Shown here piece after piece: positions 51,855 to 60,152 of a stretch of 64,000 nt of DNA. The DNA comes from UBA6163 sp031411655. Lineage in GTDB: Bacteria > Planctomycetota > Planctomycetia > Pirellulales > Pirellulaceae. Within the stretch, counting starts at the first letter, position 1, and each line of letters begins with the position of its first letter. The stretch spans positions 19,168 to 83,167 of the forward strand of contig JANOBM010000116.1 of NCBI GenBank assembly GCA_031411655.1, read 5' to 3'. The translations under genes were made by a program, and so were the position numbers. Under the pieces are notes generated by a model. That model saw only the letters and a list, made by a program, of their open reading frames with translations, had not been told where the DNA came from and made no database searches.

Positions 51855-52802
51855 CTAGCTTGCTTTCTCGTCCGTCCAGTCCATTCCAAGGTCCAACCAA
51901 ACCGCCTGATGCGTCAATGCCCCACAGCTAATGCGTTCTACACCAGTTAGTGCGATCGCGCGAATCGTATCGATTTTGACGTTGCCACTGGCTTCAAGCT
52001 CAACGTTCGGCGCAATCTCGTTCCTCATCGATACCGCACGAATCAGTTGATCAAGCGAGAAGTTGTCAACCAACACAATATCGGGTTGTGCTGGCAAGAC
52101 GTCGGCGAGCTGTTCCAGCGAATCGACCTCCACCTCCACGATGGATGGTGCCGCCATGGTTTCAGCTCGTCCATCGGCCCACGATCGAACGCGTTCGGCC
52201 GCGAAACGGGGCGACATGGCAACTCGCTTGCCAGCAATCGTACTACCGCCAAGGGCGAGGTGGTTGTCCTTCACAAGAAACCCGTCGAACAACCCAGTGC
52301 GATGATTGTGGCCACCGCCACATCGCACGGCGTATTTTTCCAATCTCCGGTATCCTGGCGTGGTCTTTCGAGTGTCGTAAAGCCGCGACTGTGTGTCAGA
52401 AATCTGCTCGGTAAACCGCTGTGTCAACGTGGCGATGCCGCATAGCCGGCTCATCAAGTTCAGTATGATGCGCTCGCAGGTAAGCAGGTCCCGAGCGTTT
52501 CCTGTTAACCGCAAAATGGGATGCCCTACCGGCAATTTCTCGCCATCGCAAAGCATGGTCTGTAATTCCAGGTCCGCGTCCATCTCATCGATGATCCACG
52601 GGACAGTTACCATGCCGGCGCAAACGCCCGGCTGACGGGGAACGACATCGCACCGCCCTCGTTTTGACGGGTCAATCAAGCAGACGGTCGTCCAGTCTAC
52701 CGCGCGATCCAAATCTTCACGAACAGCCAATCGGATCAGCTGGCGACAATCGTCTTCAAGATGGGCGTCCGCGATGACGGGGTTGTAGTCTCGTTTGGTC
52801 AA
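51855..52802 (-). CDS. nadC: Nicotinate-nucleotide pyrophosphorylase (carboxylating)
   Basis: Converts quinolinate and PRPP into nicotinate mononucleotide for NAD synthesis. 315 residues with the TIM-like QPRTase features: PGVCAGMVTV, LTGNARDLLTCERIILNLMS, the signature ATLTQRF...DTRKTTPGYR, CGGGHNHRTGLFDGFLVKDNH, and the phosphate-binding LEASGNVKIDTIRAIA. The first codon is TTG. The sugar transferase gene follows closely on the same strand. Confidence 0.96.
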   Translation of the reverse strand: MTKRDYNPVIADAHLEDDCRQLIRLAVREDLDRAVDWTTVCLIDPSKRGRCDVVPRQPGVCAGMVTVPWIIDEMDADLELQTMLCDGEKLPVGHPILRLTGNARDLLTCERIILNLMSRLCGIATLTQRFTEQISDTQSRLYDTRKTTPGYRRLEKYAVRCGGGHNHRTGLFDGFLVKDNHLALGGSTIAGKRVAMSPRFAAERVRSWADGRAETMAAPSIVEVEVDSLEQLADVLPAQPDIVLVDNFSLDQLIRAVSMRNEIAPNVELEASGNVKIDTIRAIALTGVERISCGALTHQAVWLDLGMDWTDEKAS

Positions 52803-52992
52803 GGTCGGTATCCGCTTGTGTAAAATCGATCAATTGCTAGCGTCATCGCTCAGGGAAATGCTCCGCAAGTCGCTTGTAATCCGCTCACGCCAGCGGAATA
52901 CTACACTCTTGACCCCGAACTGAGCACGGCTCGTCCGGGTAAATTAGGATGTTACCAACAACGCCTTTGCAGTAGTTGTGGATTAGCTACCC

Positions 52993-53556
52993 ATGGACTT
53001 GATCGCCTCCACATCCGCACTCGCCAACGATCCAAAAGGTCCAAGCGATTGCGATAATTCCGCATTGGCTGACGTCTCGCCAGCCAGCGACATCGCGTCA
53101 GTCAGCGTGCCTACTTATGACCTACCCACATTCAAGGTGCCGGCTGAAATCGCATCTCGCGGCAAGGTGACCGAAAAAACATGTCCGATGGTAGAACGCC
53201 TCGATATCCAGTGGCTTTTCGTCGCCATGGCGGTAGGTGTGGCACTGGTCGCAATCGCGCGCAATGCGTCCCAGCCCGCTCAATCCTCGACGGGTGGTTG
53301 GGAAGTCGGTGACCCATTGTTGAGAGTTGATCTGAACTCGGCCAGTGCAGAGGAGTTGGCATTGTTACCGGACGTTGGCCCAATACTCGCTTCAAGGATC
53401 GTGGCCACACGGGACGAGCGCGGGCATTTCGCATCGGTGGAAGATTTGAACAGGACCCCTGGTATTGGTCCGGAGCGACTCGCAAAGTTGCTACCTTTCG
53501 TCGAAGTAAAGCCGCGATTCTCCGATGCGTCAAACAAGCCTCAGCCAAATCGTTAA
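52993..53556 (+). CDS. ComEA-like helix-hairpin-helix membrane protein
   Basis: 187 residues. A disordered N-terminus of about 70 residues is followed by a membrane segment (about 73-89, WLFVAMAVGVALVAIAR) and, after a linker, a ComEA-type double helix-hairpin-helix domain (about 111-173): RVDLNSASAEELALLPDVGPILASRIVATR and FASVEDLNRTPGIGPERLAKL. ComEA proteins bind DNA at the cell surface for uptake. The N-terminal extension before the anchor is unusual for ComEA. It lies 164 bp upstream of uvrB. Confidence 0.85.
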   Translation: MDLIASTSALANDPKGPSDCDNSALADVSPASDIASVSVPTYDLPTFKVPAEIASRGKVTEKTCPMVERLDIQWLFVAMAVGVALVAIARNASQPAQSSTGGWEVGDPLLRVDLNSASAEELALLPDVGPILASRIVATRDERGHFASVEDLNRTPGIGPERLAKLLPFVEVKPRFSDASNKPQPNR

Positions 53557-53625
53557 GCGGCGAACGCCGAGAGAACCTTGGTGATCATGAAGTGCCGCTG
53601 CAGCATGTCCCGTCCTAACATGTCT

Positions 53626-53655
53626 CGTCGCAGCCCGTGCCGTCGCAGCCCGTGC
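53626..53655. repeat. 15-bp tandem duplication between the ComEA-like gene and uvrB
   Basis: CGTCGCAGCCCGTGC occurs twice (53626-53640, 53641-53655), with a partial third copy. It lies about 70 bp after the ComEA-like stop and before the chosen uvrB start. The longest open uvrB frame starts inside it at GTG 53637. Confidence 0.9.
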
Positions 53656-53720
53656 CGTCGCGGTACAATGAGCGATTACTTCGTTTTGCTACCCAAAGCT
53701 TTGCGCCGATCGTTACAACT

Positions 53721-55829
53721 GTGAACCACGAACTTCCTCCAGCCCAATTCAAGCTCAACCAACCTTTCTCGCCTTCGGGTGACCAGCCGGAGGCAATTCG
53801 CGCGCTGACCCGTGGCTTTCAAGCGGGTGAGCCCTACCAGGTACTTCTCGGTGCGACCGGCACCGGCAAAACCTTTACCATGGCCAACGTAATCGCACAG
53901 CTTGGCCGGCCTGCGTTGATACTCAGCCATAACAAAACTTTGGCTGCACAGCTCTACAGCGAATTTCGAGAGTTCTTTCCTGAAAACGCTGTCCATTATT
54001 TCGTCAGTTACTACGACTACTACCAGCCCGAAGCCTATATCCCTTCGCGGGACGTTTACATTGAGAAAGATTCTTCAATCAACGAGGAGATTGATCGTTT
54101 ACGATTGGCGACGACCAGTTCGCTCGTCAGTCGCCGCGATGTGGTGATTGTCGCCTCGGTCAGTAGCATCTACGGGCTCGGCTCACCGGCCGAGTACAAG
54201 AAACTAGTGGTAAGCCTGCACCGAGGCGAGCGAACGCGTCGGGATCACTTGCTCTTAAAGTTGGTCGATGTTTTGTACGAGCGAAACGATATTCAATTTG
54301 AGAGAAGCAAGTTTCGTGTACGAGGAGACTGCGTCGAGATTTGGCCGAGCTATGAAGAATTTGCCTATCGTGTTGAAATGTGGGGCGACGAAATTGAACA
54401 GATCTCCATGATCAAGCCGCTCACGGGCGAAGTGATGCAAACACTCGATCATGTTTTTATCTATCCAGCAAAACACTTCGTTATGCCCGAGGAGCGAGTT
54501 CAGAGTGCGATTCGCGAGATTCGTGCTGAACTAGAACAGCAACTTGCAACGTTTCAATCGCAGGGGAAACTGCTCGAAGCCCAAAGGCTATCTGCTCGAA
54601 CACGGTTCGATCTCGAGATGCTTCAGGAGGTTGGCCATTGTCCCGGGATAGAGAACTACAGTCGCCCGCTGTCAGGTCGCCCACCGGGCTCGACTCCCGA
54701 TACGCTTTATGATTTCTTTCCAGACGATTTCATCACCTTCATCGACGAATCGCACGTCACGGTTTCGCAGGTGCGAGCCATGTATGCAGGAGATCGAAGC
54801 CGGAAAATGACGCTTGTTGATCACGGCTTTCGACTTCCAAGTGCCCTTGATAATCGCCCACTTCAGTTCGATGAATGGGAGGCAAAAAATGGGCAAGTCT
54901 GTTTCGTTTCGGCGACGCCTGCGGACTTTGAATTGACCAAAACCGGCGGTGAAGTCGTTGAACAGATCATTCGACCAACCGGCCTGCTCGATCCCGTGAT
55001 CGAAGTGATTTCCGCGCGCGGCCAAGTGCAGCATCTTCTCGAACAAATACGTGAGAGGGCTGCGATCAACGAGCGAGTGCTTGTCACGGCTCTTACGAAA
55101 CGCCTCGCAGAAGACCTCGCAACGTACATGCAGGAGAAAAACGTTCGCTGCAAGTGGCTACACAGTGAATTGGACGCATTCGAACGAGTTGAATTGCTGC
55201 AAGACCTCCGTCTAGGACGTTTCGACGCCTTGATTGGAGTCAACCTGCTCCGCGAAGGACTCGATTTACCTGAGGTTTCACTGGTGGCAATTCTCGATGC
55301 CGACAAAGAAGGGTTTCTGCGCAGCGAAACGAGCCTCATTCAAACTATTGGACGCGCGGCACGAAATGTGAATGCGAAGGTAATTCTTTATGCCGACAAA
55401 GTAACCGCCGCCATGCAAGGTGCTATCGACGAAACTCGACGTCGCCGCGCGATCCAAGAAGCCTACAACACCAAGCATGGCATCACACCTGAGACGATAA
55501 AGAAAACGATCCGAGCGGGAATCGAGGCAGAGGCTACCAAGCATCGAAAAGCCGAAGCCTCTGCCAAGGCAGCATCCAATGACGTTTACATCACCATTCA
55601 ATACGTCGATGCTCTCGAACAGGAGATGCTGTCAGCAGCTGAGAATCTAGAATTTGAACGAGCCGCTGCCATTCGCGATCGCGTACTGCAATTGAAAGAT
55701 CACATCGGCAAGCCATTAGCCGAAATTGAGTTCGGCGATCGCGGTGAAGCGGGAAGTTCGAATCAGCGAGGGCGAAAAAAAAAGGGCGTCGGCACTCGAA
55801 AGAAAGTGCCGCGCCCTAAGCAATCGTAA
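53721..55829 (+). CDS. uvrB: Excinuclease ABC subunit UvrB
   Basis: Central damage-verification subunit of nucleotide excision repair. About 702 residues: Walker A LLGATGTGKTFTMA, the beta-hairpin region YYDYYQPEAYIPSRD that inserts into DNA, the helicase motif DESHVT, VTALTKRLAEDL, GVNLLREGLDLPEV and QTIGRAARN, and a C-terminal UVR domain (AENLEFERAAAIRDRVLQL) for UvrC/UvrA contact. The GTG at 53721 is taken because family similarity begins within a few residues; the upstream GTG at 53637 lies in a tandem repeat. The last 18 residues (basic, KKKG..KKVPRPKQS) are encoded by a stretch that reads as a terminator on the other strand. Confidence 0.97.
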   Translation: MNHELPPAQFKLNQPFSPSGDQPEAIRALTRGFQAGEPYQVLLGATGTGKTFTMANVIAQLGRPALILSHNKTLAAQLYSEFREFFPENAVHYFVSYYDYYQPEAYIPSRDVYIEKDSSINEEIDRLRLATTSSLVSRRDVVIVASVSSIYGLGSPAEYKKLVVSLHRGERTRRDHLLLKLVDVLYERNDIQFERSKFRVRGDCVEIWPSYEEFAYRVEMWGDEIEQISMIKPLTGEVMQTLDHVFIYPAKHFVMPEERVQSAIREIRAELEQQLATFQSQGKLLEAQRLSARTRFDLEMLQEVGHCPGIENYSRPLSGRPPGSTPDTLYDFFPDDFITFIDESHVTVSQVRAMYAGDRSRKMTLVDHGFRLPSALDNRPLQFDEWEAKNGQVCFVSATPADFELTKTGGEVVEQIIRPTGLLDPVIEVISARGQVQHLLEQIRERAAINERVLVTALTKRLAEDLATYMQEKNVRCKWLHSELDAFERVELLQDLRLGRFDALIGVNLLREGLDLPEVSLVAILDADKEGFLRSETSLIQTIGRAARNVNAKVILYADKVTAAMQGAIDETRRRRAIQEAYNTKHGITPETIKKTIRAGIEAEATKHRKAEASAKAASNDVYITIQYVDALEQEMLSAAENLEFERAAAIRDRVLQLKDHIGKPLAEIEFGDRGEAGSSNQRGRKKKGVGTRKKVPRPKQS
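55774..55817 (-). terminator. Antisense intrinsic terminator inside the uvrB 3' end
   Basis: On the minus strand AGGGCG-CGGCACT pairs with AGTGCCG-(A)-CGCCCT (plus 55783-55817; a 13-bp stem with one bulge and an 8-base loop) and a run of nine T follows (plus-strand A run 55775-55783). It would end transcripts of the minus-strand lipoprotein gene at 56054-56254, about 240 bp upstream. The stem lies within codons of uvrB. Confidence 0.85.
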
Positions 55830-56053
55830 TGTTATCGAAGGTCTAGCAGTCTCTCCCGCCGTCTTCATTGGCGAGTACGTGTACACGCCAGAAGAGATGC
55901 TACCGTCACCCCACGCCGCTGAAACAGTGCAAACCGAGTTTCAGTGGGTCAAGCTTTTTGCGTTCTCGACAAGTGGGATGCGAAAACGCTCCTCCCAACG
56001 GCCGGCTGCTCGCGAGGAAATCAGCCGATTCGTCAGTCATCACGCAGGGTGAA

Positions 56054-56254
56054 TTATTCGGCAGCAGGTGCTTCGGCAGCAGGTGCTGGAGTTTCGGTCG
56101 GCGCTGGGGTTTCAGCTGTTGCTGTTACATTCGAGTCCGCAGCTACGGGAGCAGCCACGTCGGTGGAAGTCGAAGTCGAAGCCGGTGGTGGCTCGCAGCC
56201 CACGGTTGCGAAAGCAATCAACAACGCAGCAGCACTTTGGAACGTCTTTTTCAT
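56054..56254 (-). CDS. Small Pro/Ala-rich lipoprotein
   Basis: 66 residues. The N-terminus MKKTFQSAAALLIAFATVGC is a typical lipoprotein signal with cysteine at residue 20. The mature part is a Pro/Ala/Thr-rich tail without a domain, similar to other planctomycete small lipoproteins. The ATG at 56254 puts the signal peptide at the start; the longer frame to 56383 adds 43 residues and is rejected. Function unknown. A minus-strand terminator lies about 240 bp downstream. Confidence 0.7.
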   Translation of the reverse strand: MKKTFQSAAALLIAFATVGCEPPPASTSTSTDVAAPVAADSNVTATAETPAPTETPAPAAEAPAAE

Positions 56255-56541
56255 AATTCGGTCATTTCGTGAGGGAGAAAAAAATTGGGTCAACGGGTGC
56301 ATGATAGAGACGAACGAAATCAATGCAATCGGGATCGGTGCTTTGTGCGACATATTGTCCTGTTCTCTAACGGCGACCCGCATCCTGCGACCAATACAAT
56401 CCCTTTAATCGTAACCGGCGGCGTTAAAACCGCGAGTTTGTGTGCGGGAAAGCGGGTCTGGATTTAGCAACCGTCACTGCTCGGACGACAAGATCGCTGG
56501 TTACTGTTCGGTCCTTCGGCGATGATCTTGGGGAGCTTCCG

Positions 56542-56895
56542 GTGAAACGATTTCTATTTTTCTCAGCAACGCTCTTCGCCATGAACTTCATTGGTCAATT
56601 CGCTGTGGCGGACGATCCAGCTGTCGGGACAACCACCAGCCAGGCCGATAATGAATATCGCCTGACGGACGATCCCAGCTTCTCCGCCGGACCGAAGTCT
56701 CGTCCGTCGGCCATCGCCATGAGTCAGTTGCGACAGGAGCGGGCCACCTATCGATACAACCAAAGGGTGGCCCGGATTGAAGCCAATGCATGGATCGGAT
56801 ACGAGCCGCTTCGCCCAGGGTGGAGTTCGCTGCCGATGATGTCCAGCCGATATCCCGCCCGCCGTACCGTCGTGGTCCCCGTGTTCGTTGACTGA
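56542..56895 (+). CDS. Small exported hypothetical protein
   Basis: 117 residues. GTG at 56542 with GGGGAG upstream gives VKRFLFFSATLFAMNFIGQFAVA, a signal peptide cleaved near AVA-DD. The mature part has no recognised domain; it is basic near the C-terminus (RVARIEANAWIGYEPLRPGW), a pattern seen in planctomycete secreted proteins. The longer frame to 56440 would bury the signal sequence. It lies about 95 bp upstream of a lipoprotein gene on the same strand. Confidence 0.7.
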   Translation: MKRFLFFSATLFAMNFIGQFAVADDPAVGTTTSQADNEYRLTDDPSFSAGPKSRPSAIAMSQLRQERATYRYNQRVARIEANAWIGYEPLRPGWSSLPMMSSRYPARRTVVVPVFVD

Positions 56896-56990
56896 AATCA
56901 CTAAGATTGGTGTTTTGGTTAAAGACCACCGTGCACCCAGGACGACAATAACTCAGGGGCGGGGGATGGTGCGCGCTGATAGGCTCGTTC

Positions 56991-58076
56991 ATGTGCCGCG
57001 GTGCTTCCGTTATCGTCACGCTCTACCTCTCGCCGCTGCTTCTATTGGCTTGCTGCGGTTGCAGTCTGTTTCCGCAGGTGCGACATGAGCCGACGCTACA
57101 TAACCCGTTTCCCCAGCTGAAACAGGTGGCAGTCCTGCCTTTCTACAATCAAAGCGAATCTCCCACGGTTGACGGAGAGGCGGTTGCGCTCGGCTACTAC
57201 GCGGAATTGCAGGCGATCCCCGGATTCGAAGTGCTACCGATCGGCGTCGCCAGAAATCTTTGGCTGGAATTTGCGCGGACCTATGGCGAACCCCGTACCG
57301 GACAAGAGTTCCAGCGTCTGGCACAGTTCATGGGGGTCGAAGCCGTCGTCGTCGGGGCCGTCACCGATTTTGATGCCTATTACCCACCCCGCATGGCGAT
57401 GACAGTCCATTGGTACGCGGCGAATCCGGGATTTCATCCTGTACCAGCCGGCTATGGATTGCCTTGGGGTACACGCGCGGAGAAACGAATTCCCCGACGT
57501 ATCGTCGAAGAAGCAGAGTTTGAGCTGGCACGAGAGCAACTCGCAACGCAGACGCCGTTACCATTGCCGGTTCCCACCGACGAATCGTCAGTGGTCGCCG
57601 CCAGTGAAACTTCCCTTGCACCTGATCAAGATACCTCGCTCGATCAAGAGTCCGCGATTTCCGGGGTTAACTCCCCACCGGAAACATGGAGCGAAGACGA
57701 GATCGCTGAAATGAATGTGGTTGGGAGCGGAATTGAATCATTGGGGGCTCTGCCACCGCAGTGGCCCGATCCAACTGGCCTGATTCCCAATCCGCCAAGC
57801 CCCACCGCGCCGGTGCTGCTACCCCAAACCAAACCCGTTCTTACCCATACAAGAATCTATCGGGGCGACGACGCATACTTCACCGATCGGCTCTCTGACT
57901 TCGTTGGAAACGAGGATGACGCTCGAATCGGCGGATGGCAAAGTTACCTCAATCGGAGCGATGATTTTATTCGCTTCTGCTGCCACCTACATCTTGCTGA
58001 AATGTTGGAATCTAGGGGGGGAGCGGACCAAAGCGACCTCATCCTACGCTGGCCAATTGGCCGATACAAAAACTAG
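56991..58076 (+). CDS. Lipoprotein with N-terminal beta-rich domain
   Basis: 361 residues. The signal peptide ends in LLLLACCGCSLF, so a lipobox cysteine is likely (near C22 or C24). The region QVAVLPFYNQSESPTVDGEAVALGYYAEL and MGVEAVVVGAVTDFDAYYPPR resembles the curli/GNA1162-type lipoprotein fold that assembles at the outer membrane; this is an inference from the pattern. A Pro/Glu/Ser-rich linker (about 195-285) precedes a second short structured part. It is the third of three small exported proteins on this strand. Confidence 0.72.
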   Translation: MCRGASVIVTLYLSPLLLLACCGCSLFPQVRHEPTLHNPFPQLKQVAVLPFYNQSESPTVDGEAVALGYYAELQAIPGFEVLPIGVARNLWLEFARTYGEPRTGQEFQRLAQFMGVEAVVVGAVTDFDAYYPPRMAMTVHWYAANPGFHPVPAGYGLPWGTRAEKRIPRRIVEEAEFELAREQLATQTPLPLPVPTDESSVVAASETSLAPDQDTSLDQESAISGVNSPPETWSEDEIAEMNVVGSGIESLGALPPQWPDPTGLIPNPPSPTAPVLLPQTKPVLTHTRIYRGDDAYFTDRLSDFVGNEDDARIGGWQSYLNRSDDFIRFCCHLHLAEMLESRGGADQSDLILRWPIGRYKN

Positions 58077-58140
58077 GAAAGCCGGGTAGTTGCCGGCGAC
58101 TTAGTAAACAGCGTTGTATAAGCAAACGGGTCGACCCAGA

Positions 58141-58395
58141 ATGGATACTGAGATCAACGTCTTGGCTCTGGTCAAAGGCGAAGAGCGTTTTATCTTCTTG
58201 TTCGACGACGCCAATCGCGACGAGACACTCAGGCAACTGGCGCGATTCGCCGCGGATCCCGAGTTGGATTTCTCGTGGTACGACGCAGCCATGCTAAGCC
58301 GCAAGATTCGCGATGCGGTACCGATGGAAGAGGACACTCCCTCCGTACCACGTTCCGAACAGATTCGACGCGCGCCCTTGCCTGATCGTCACTAG
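58141..58395 (+). CDS. Conserved planctomycete small protein
   Basis: 84 residues. MDTEINVLALVKGEERFIFLFDD at the start, then a helix (NRDETLRQLARFAADPELDFSWYDAAML) and a polar tail. I recall this VLALVKGEER(Y/F)xFLxDD pattern in small planctomycete proteins of unknown function. The ATG at 58141 has no obvious ribosome site; one at 58114 would add nine residues. It sits 36 bp upstream of xerC/D, so it may be in one transcript. Confidence 0.7.
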   Translation: MDTEINVLALVKGEERFIFLFDDANRDETLRQLARFAADPELDFSWYDAAMLSRKIRDAVPMEEDTPSVPRSEQIRRAPLPDRH

Positions 58396-58431
58396 GCACC
58401 GGTTCATTCCCGCCAACGAAGTTCTCGAACC

Positions 58432-59334
58432 ATGCGTAAAAGCGTTCCTCATTTTCTTCGTTTCCTGGCGACGGAACGCAACGCGTCGGACCTCACGATT
58501 AAGGCCTATCGAGAGGATCTTTTTGGCCTCATCGAATGGCTGGAAAGCACGACTGGTTCGGTTCCCAAGCCGGGCGAGCTGACGCCTCAGTCGTTACGAA
58601 CCTATCAAGCAGCATTGCAAGAAGCTGGGTACGCTAGGGCGACCATTTCGCGAAAGCTCGCGTCGTTACGAAGTTTCTTTCGTTTCGCACAGCGTCAGGG
58701 CGTGGCGACACAGAATCCGGCGAAGCCGCTTCGTAATCCCCGCCGACAGCGGAAGCTGCCTCATGTTTTAACCACCGAAGAAGTCGGCCGCCTGCTCGGT
58801 GCCCCATCGCACCGTGACCCTGCGGGACTACGAGATCGTGCGATTCTTGAAACCATGTATAGCGCTGGGTTGCGAGTGAGCGAACTGGTCGGATTGTGTG
58901 ACGGCGACCTGGATTTTGATGAGCAGATCGCCCGTGTTCGGGGTAAAGGTCGAAAGGAGCGGATCAGCCCACTAGGGTCATTCGCCATCGCAGCGATCCG
59001 CGAATATCAAACCGTCCGTGAGAGGCATCCGAAAGAGGAATCGCTCGGCCGAGTTGCCGCCGTCTTCGTGAATCGCTTCGGTAACCGTCTGACCACACGA
59101 AGCGTGGGCCGAATGTTGGAAAAGTACATTGGCGAGTCCCAATTGGATGGACGTACCAGCCCACACACACTGCGACATAGTTTTGCGACCCATCTCTTGG
59201 ATCGTGGGGCCGATATTCGCAGTGTGCAGGAACTGCTCGGTCATAAAAGTTTGGCAACGACGCAGATATACACTCATGTCAGTGCTACAAACCTAAGGAT
59301 GGTCTACGAAAAGGCTCATCCCAGAGCGAACTAG
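58432..59334 (+). CDS. Xer-type tyrosine recombinase
   Basis: Resolves chromosome dimers or integrates DNA. 300 residues with an N-terminal SAM-like domain (about 1-90) and the catalytic domain holding R148 (SAGLRVSEL), K172 (GKGRKERI), H245 and R248 (HTLRHS), H271 (LLGHKS) and Y280 (TTQIYTHV): the full R-K-H-R-H-Y set. Length and motifs fit XerC/XerD. I cannot tell C from D without dif context, and no dif site was found. No mobile element borders are visible nearby. Confidence 0.93.
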   Translation: MRKSVPHFLRFLATERNASDLTIKAYREDLFGLIEWLESTTGSVPKPGELTPQSLRTYQAALQEAGYARATISRKLASLRSFFRFAQRQGVATQNPAKPLRNPRRQRKLPHVLTTEEVGRLLGAPSHRDPAGLRDRAILETMYSAGLRVSELVGLCDGDLDFDEQIARVRGKGRKERISPLGSFAIAAIREYQTVRERHPKEESLGRVAAVFVNRFGNRLTTRSVGRMLEKYIGESQLDGRTSPHTLRHSFATHLLDRGADIRSVQELLGHKSLATTQIYTHVSATNLRMVYEKAHPRAN

Positions 59335-59480
59335 GATGGATTCGGACTTCAGGGCCACTTGGCGATTCGGGTACGAGAGGTGGCTCCCGTGGCCAGTAAC
59401 ATGGTTCTCTTTCGCAACGTGAACGACACCGCGTGAACTTGGCGTTTCCTGTTTTCAGTCGCACCAAATCGCCACGAATG

Positions 59481-60152
59481 TTAGCGATAGCGTGTAGCAA
59501 GCCATTCGGTAGAAACACCCACCCTGTGTAAAAGCAGTAGCGACCAGTTGAGTATCGTTTGGCGAATCACTCCACGTCGACGCCACCGCCTGGCGCTTGC
59601 TATCACGGGACCTTTGACTAACGCGGGCCATGAGTGCTTTCGGAGGCGTTGGGCAAGTCGTACATCTTCCATTAGCGGCACGTCTTCGAAACCACCCACG
59701 CAACGGTAGAGATCCGTGCGTACAAACATTGCCTGGTCGCCGTAGGGAAGGCCCAACAGTCGGACGCGTGCGGCATTGCCTTTTTCAATAACGCGATATC
59801 GGTACTCAGTCGCTTCGATCGATTGCGAAGTGGCACCCCAATGCTTTCCCCCGGCGAGTGCCAGCGCGATTCGTTCGAGTGTTCCGGGAGACAAATGGCA
59901 ATCTCCGTGCAGGAAGACCATCGCATCGAGAGTACAAAGTGTTGCGCCCTTCGCGAGCTGTCGTCCTCGGCCTCGCTCGGAAGATACGACAACGGTTCCA
60001 GGATATCGATGAGCGATTTTGACTGAGTCGTCACTGCTGCCCCCGTCAACGATAATAATCTGACCGGCATCGCGAACCGATCGGATCGCTGTAGCAAGAC
60101 GTTCCGCCTCATTGAAAACCGGAATGACGATGCATAGATCACTCGGTTTCAC
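59481..60152 (-). CDS. TIGR04283-type family 2 glycosyltransferase
   Basis: 223 residues. A GT-A fold with VIPVFNEAERLATAIRSV, IIIVDGGSSDDS (DxD-like metal site), FLHGDCHLSPG and FEDVPLMEDVRLAQRLRK, ending in a helical C-terminus (RQTILNWSLLLLHRVG). The GTG at 60152 overlaps the lptF stop (GTGA), so the genes are translationally coupled. The donor and acceptor are unknown. TIGR04283 members are small and often lie in clusters with other short glycosyltransferases; here the partner is lptF. Confidence 0.88.
   Translation of the reverse strand: MKPSDLCIVIPVFNEAERLATAIRSVRDAGQIIIVDGGSSDDSVKIAHRYPGTVVVSSERGRGRQLAKGATLCTLDAMVFLHGDCHLSPGTLERIALALAGGKHWGATSQSIEATEYRYRVIEKGNAARVRLLGLPYGDQAMFVRTDLYRCVGGFEDVPLMEDVRLAQRLRKHSWPALVKGPVIASARRWRRRGVIRQTILNWSLLLLHRVGVSTEWLATRYR

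Noticed and set aside
58432..59334. Xer-type recombinase as a sign of a mobile element
   Set aside because: No attachment repeats, cargo genes or composition change around it; it fits a housekeeping Xer gene.
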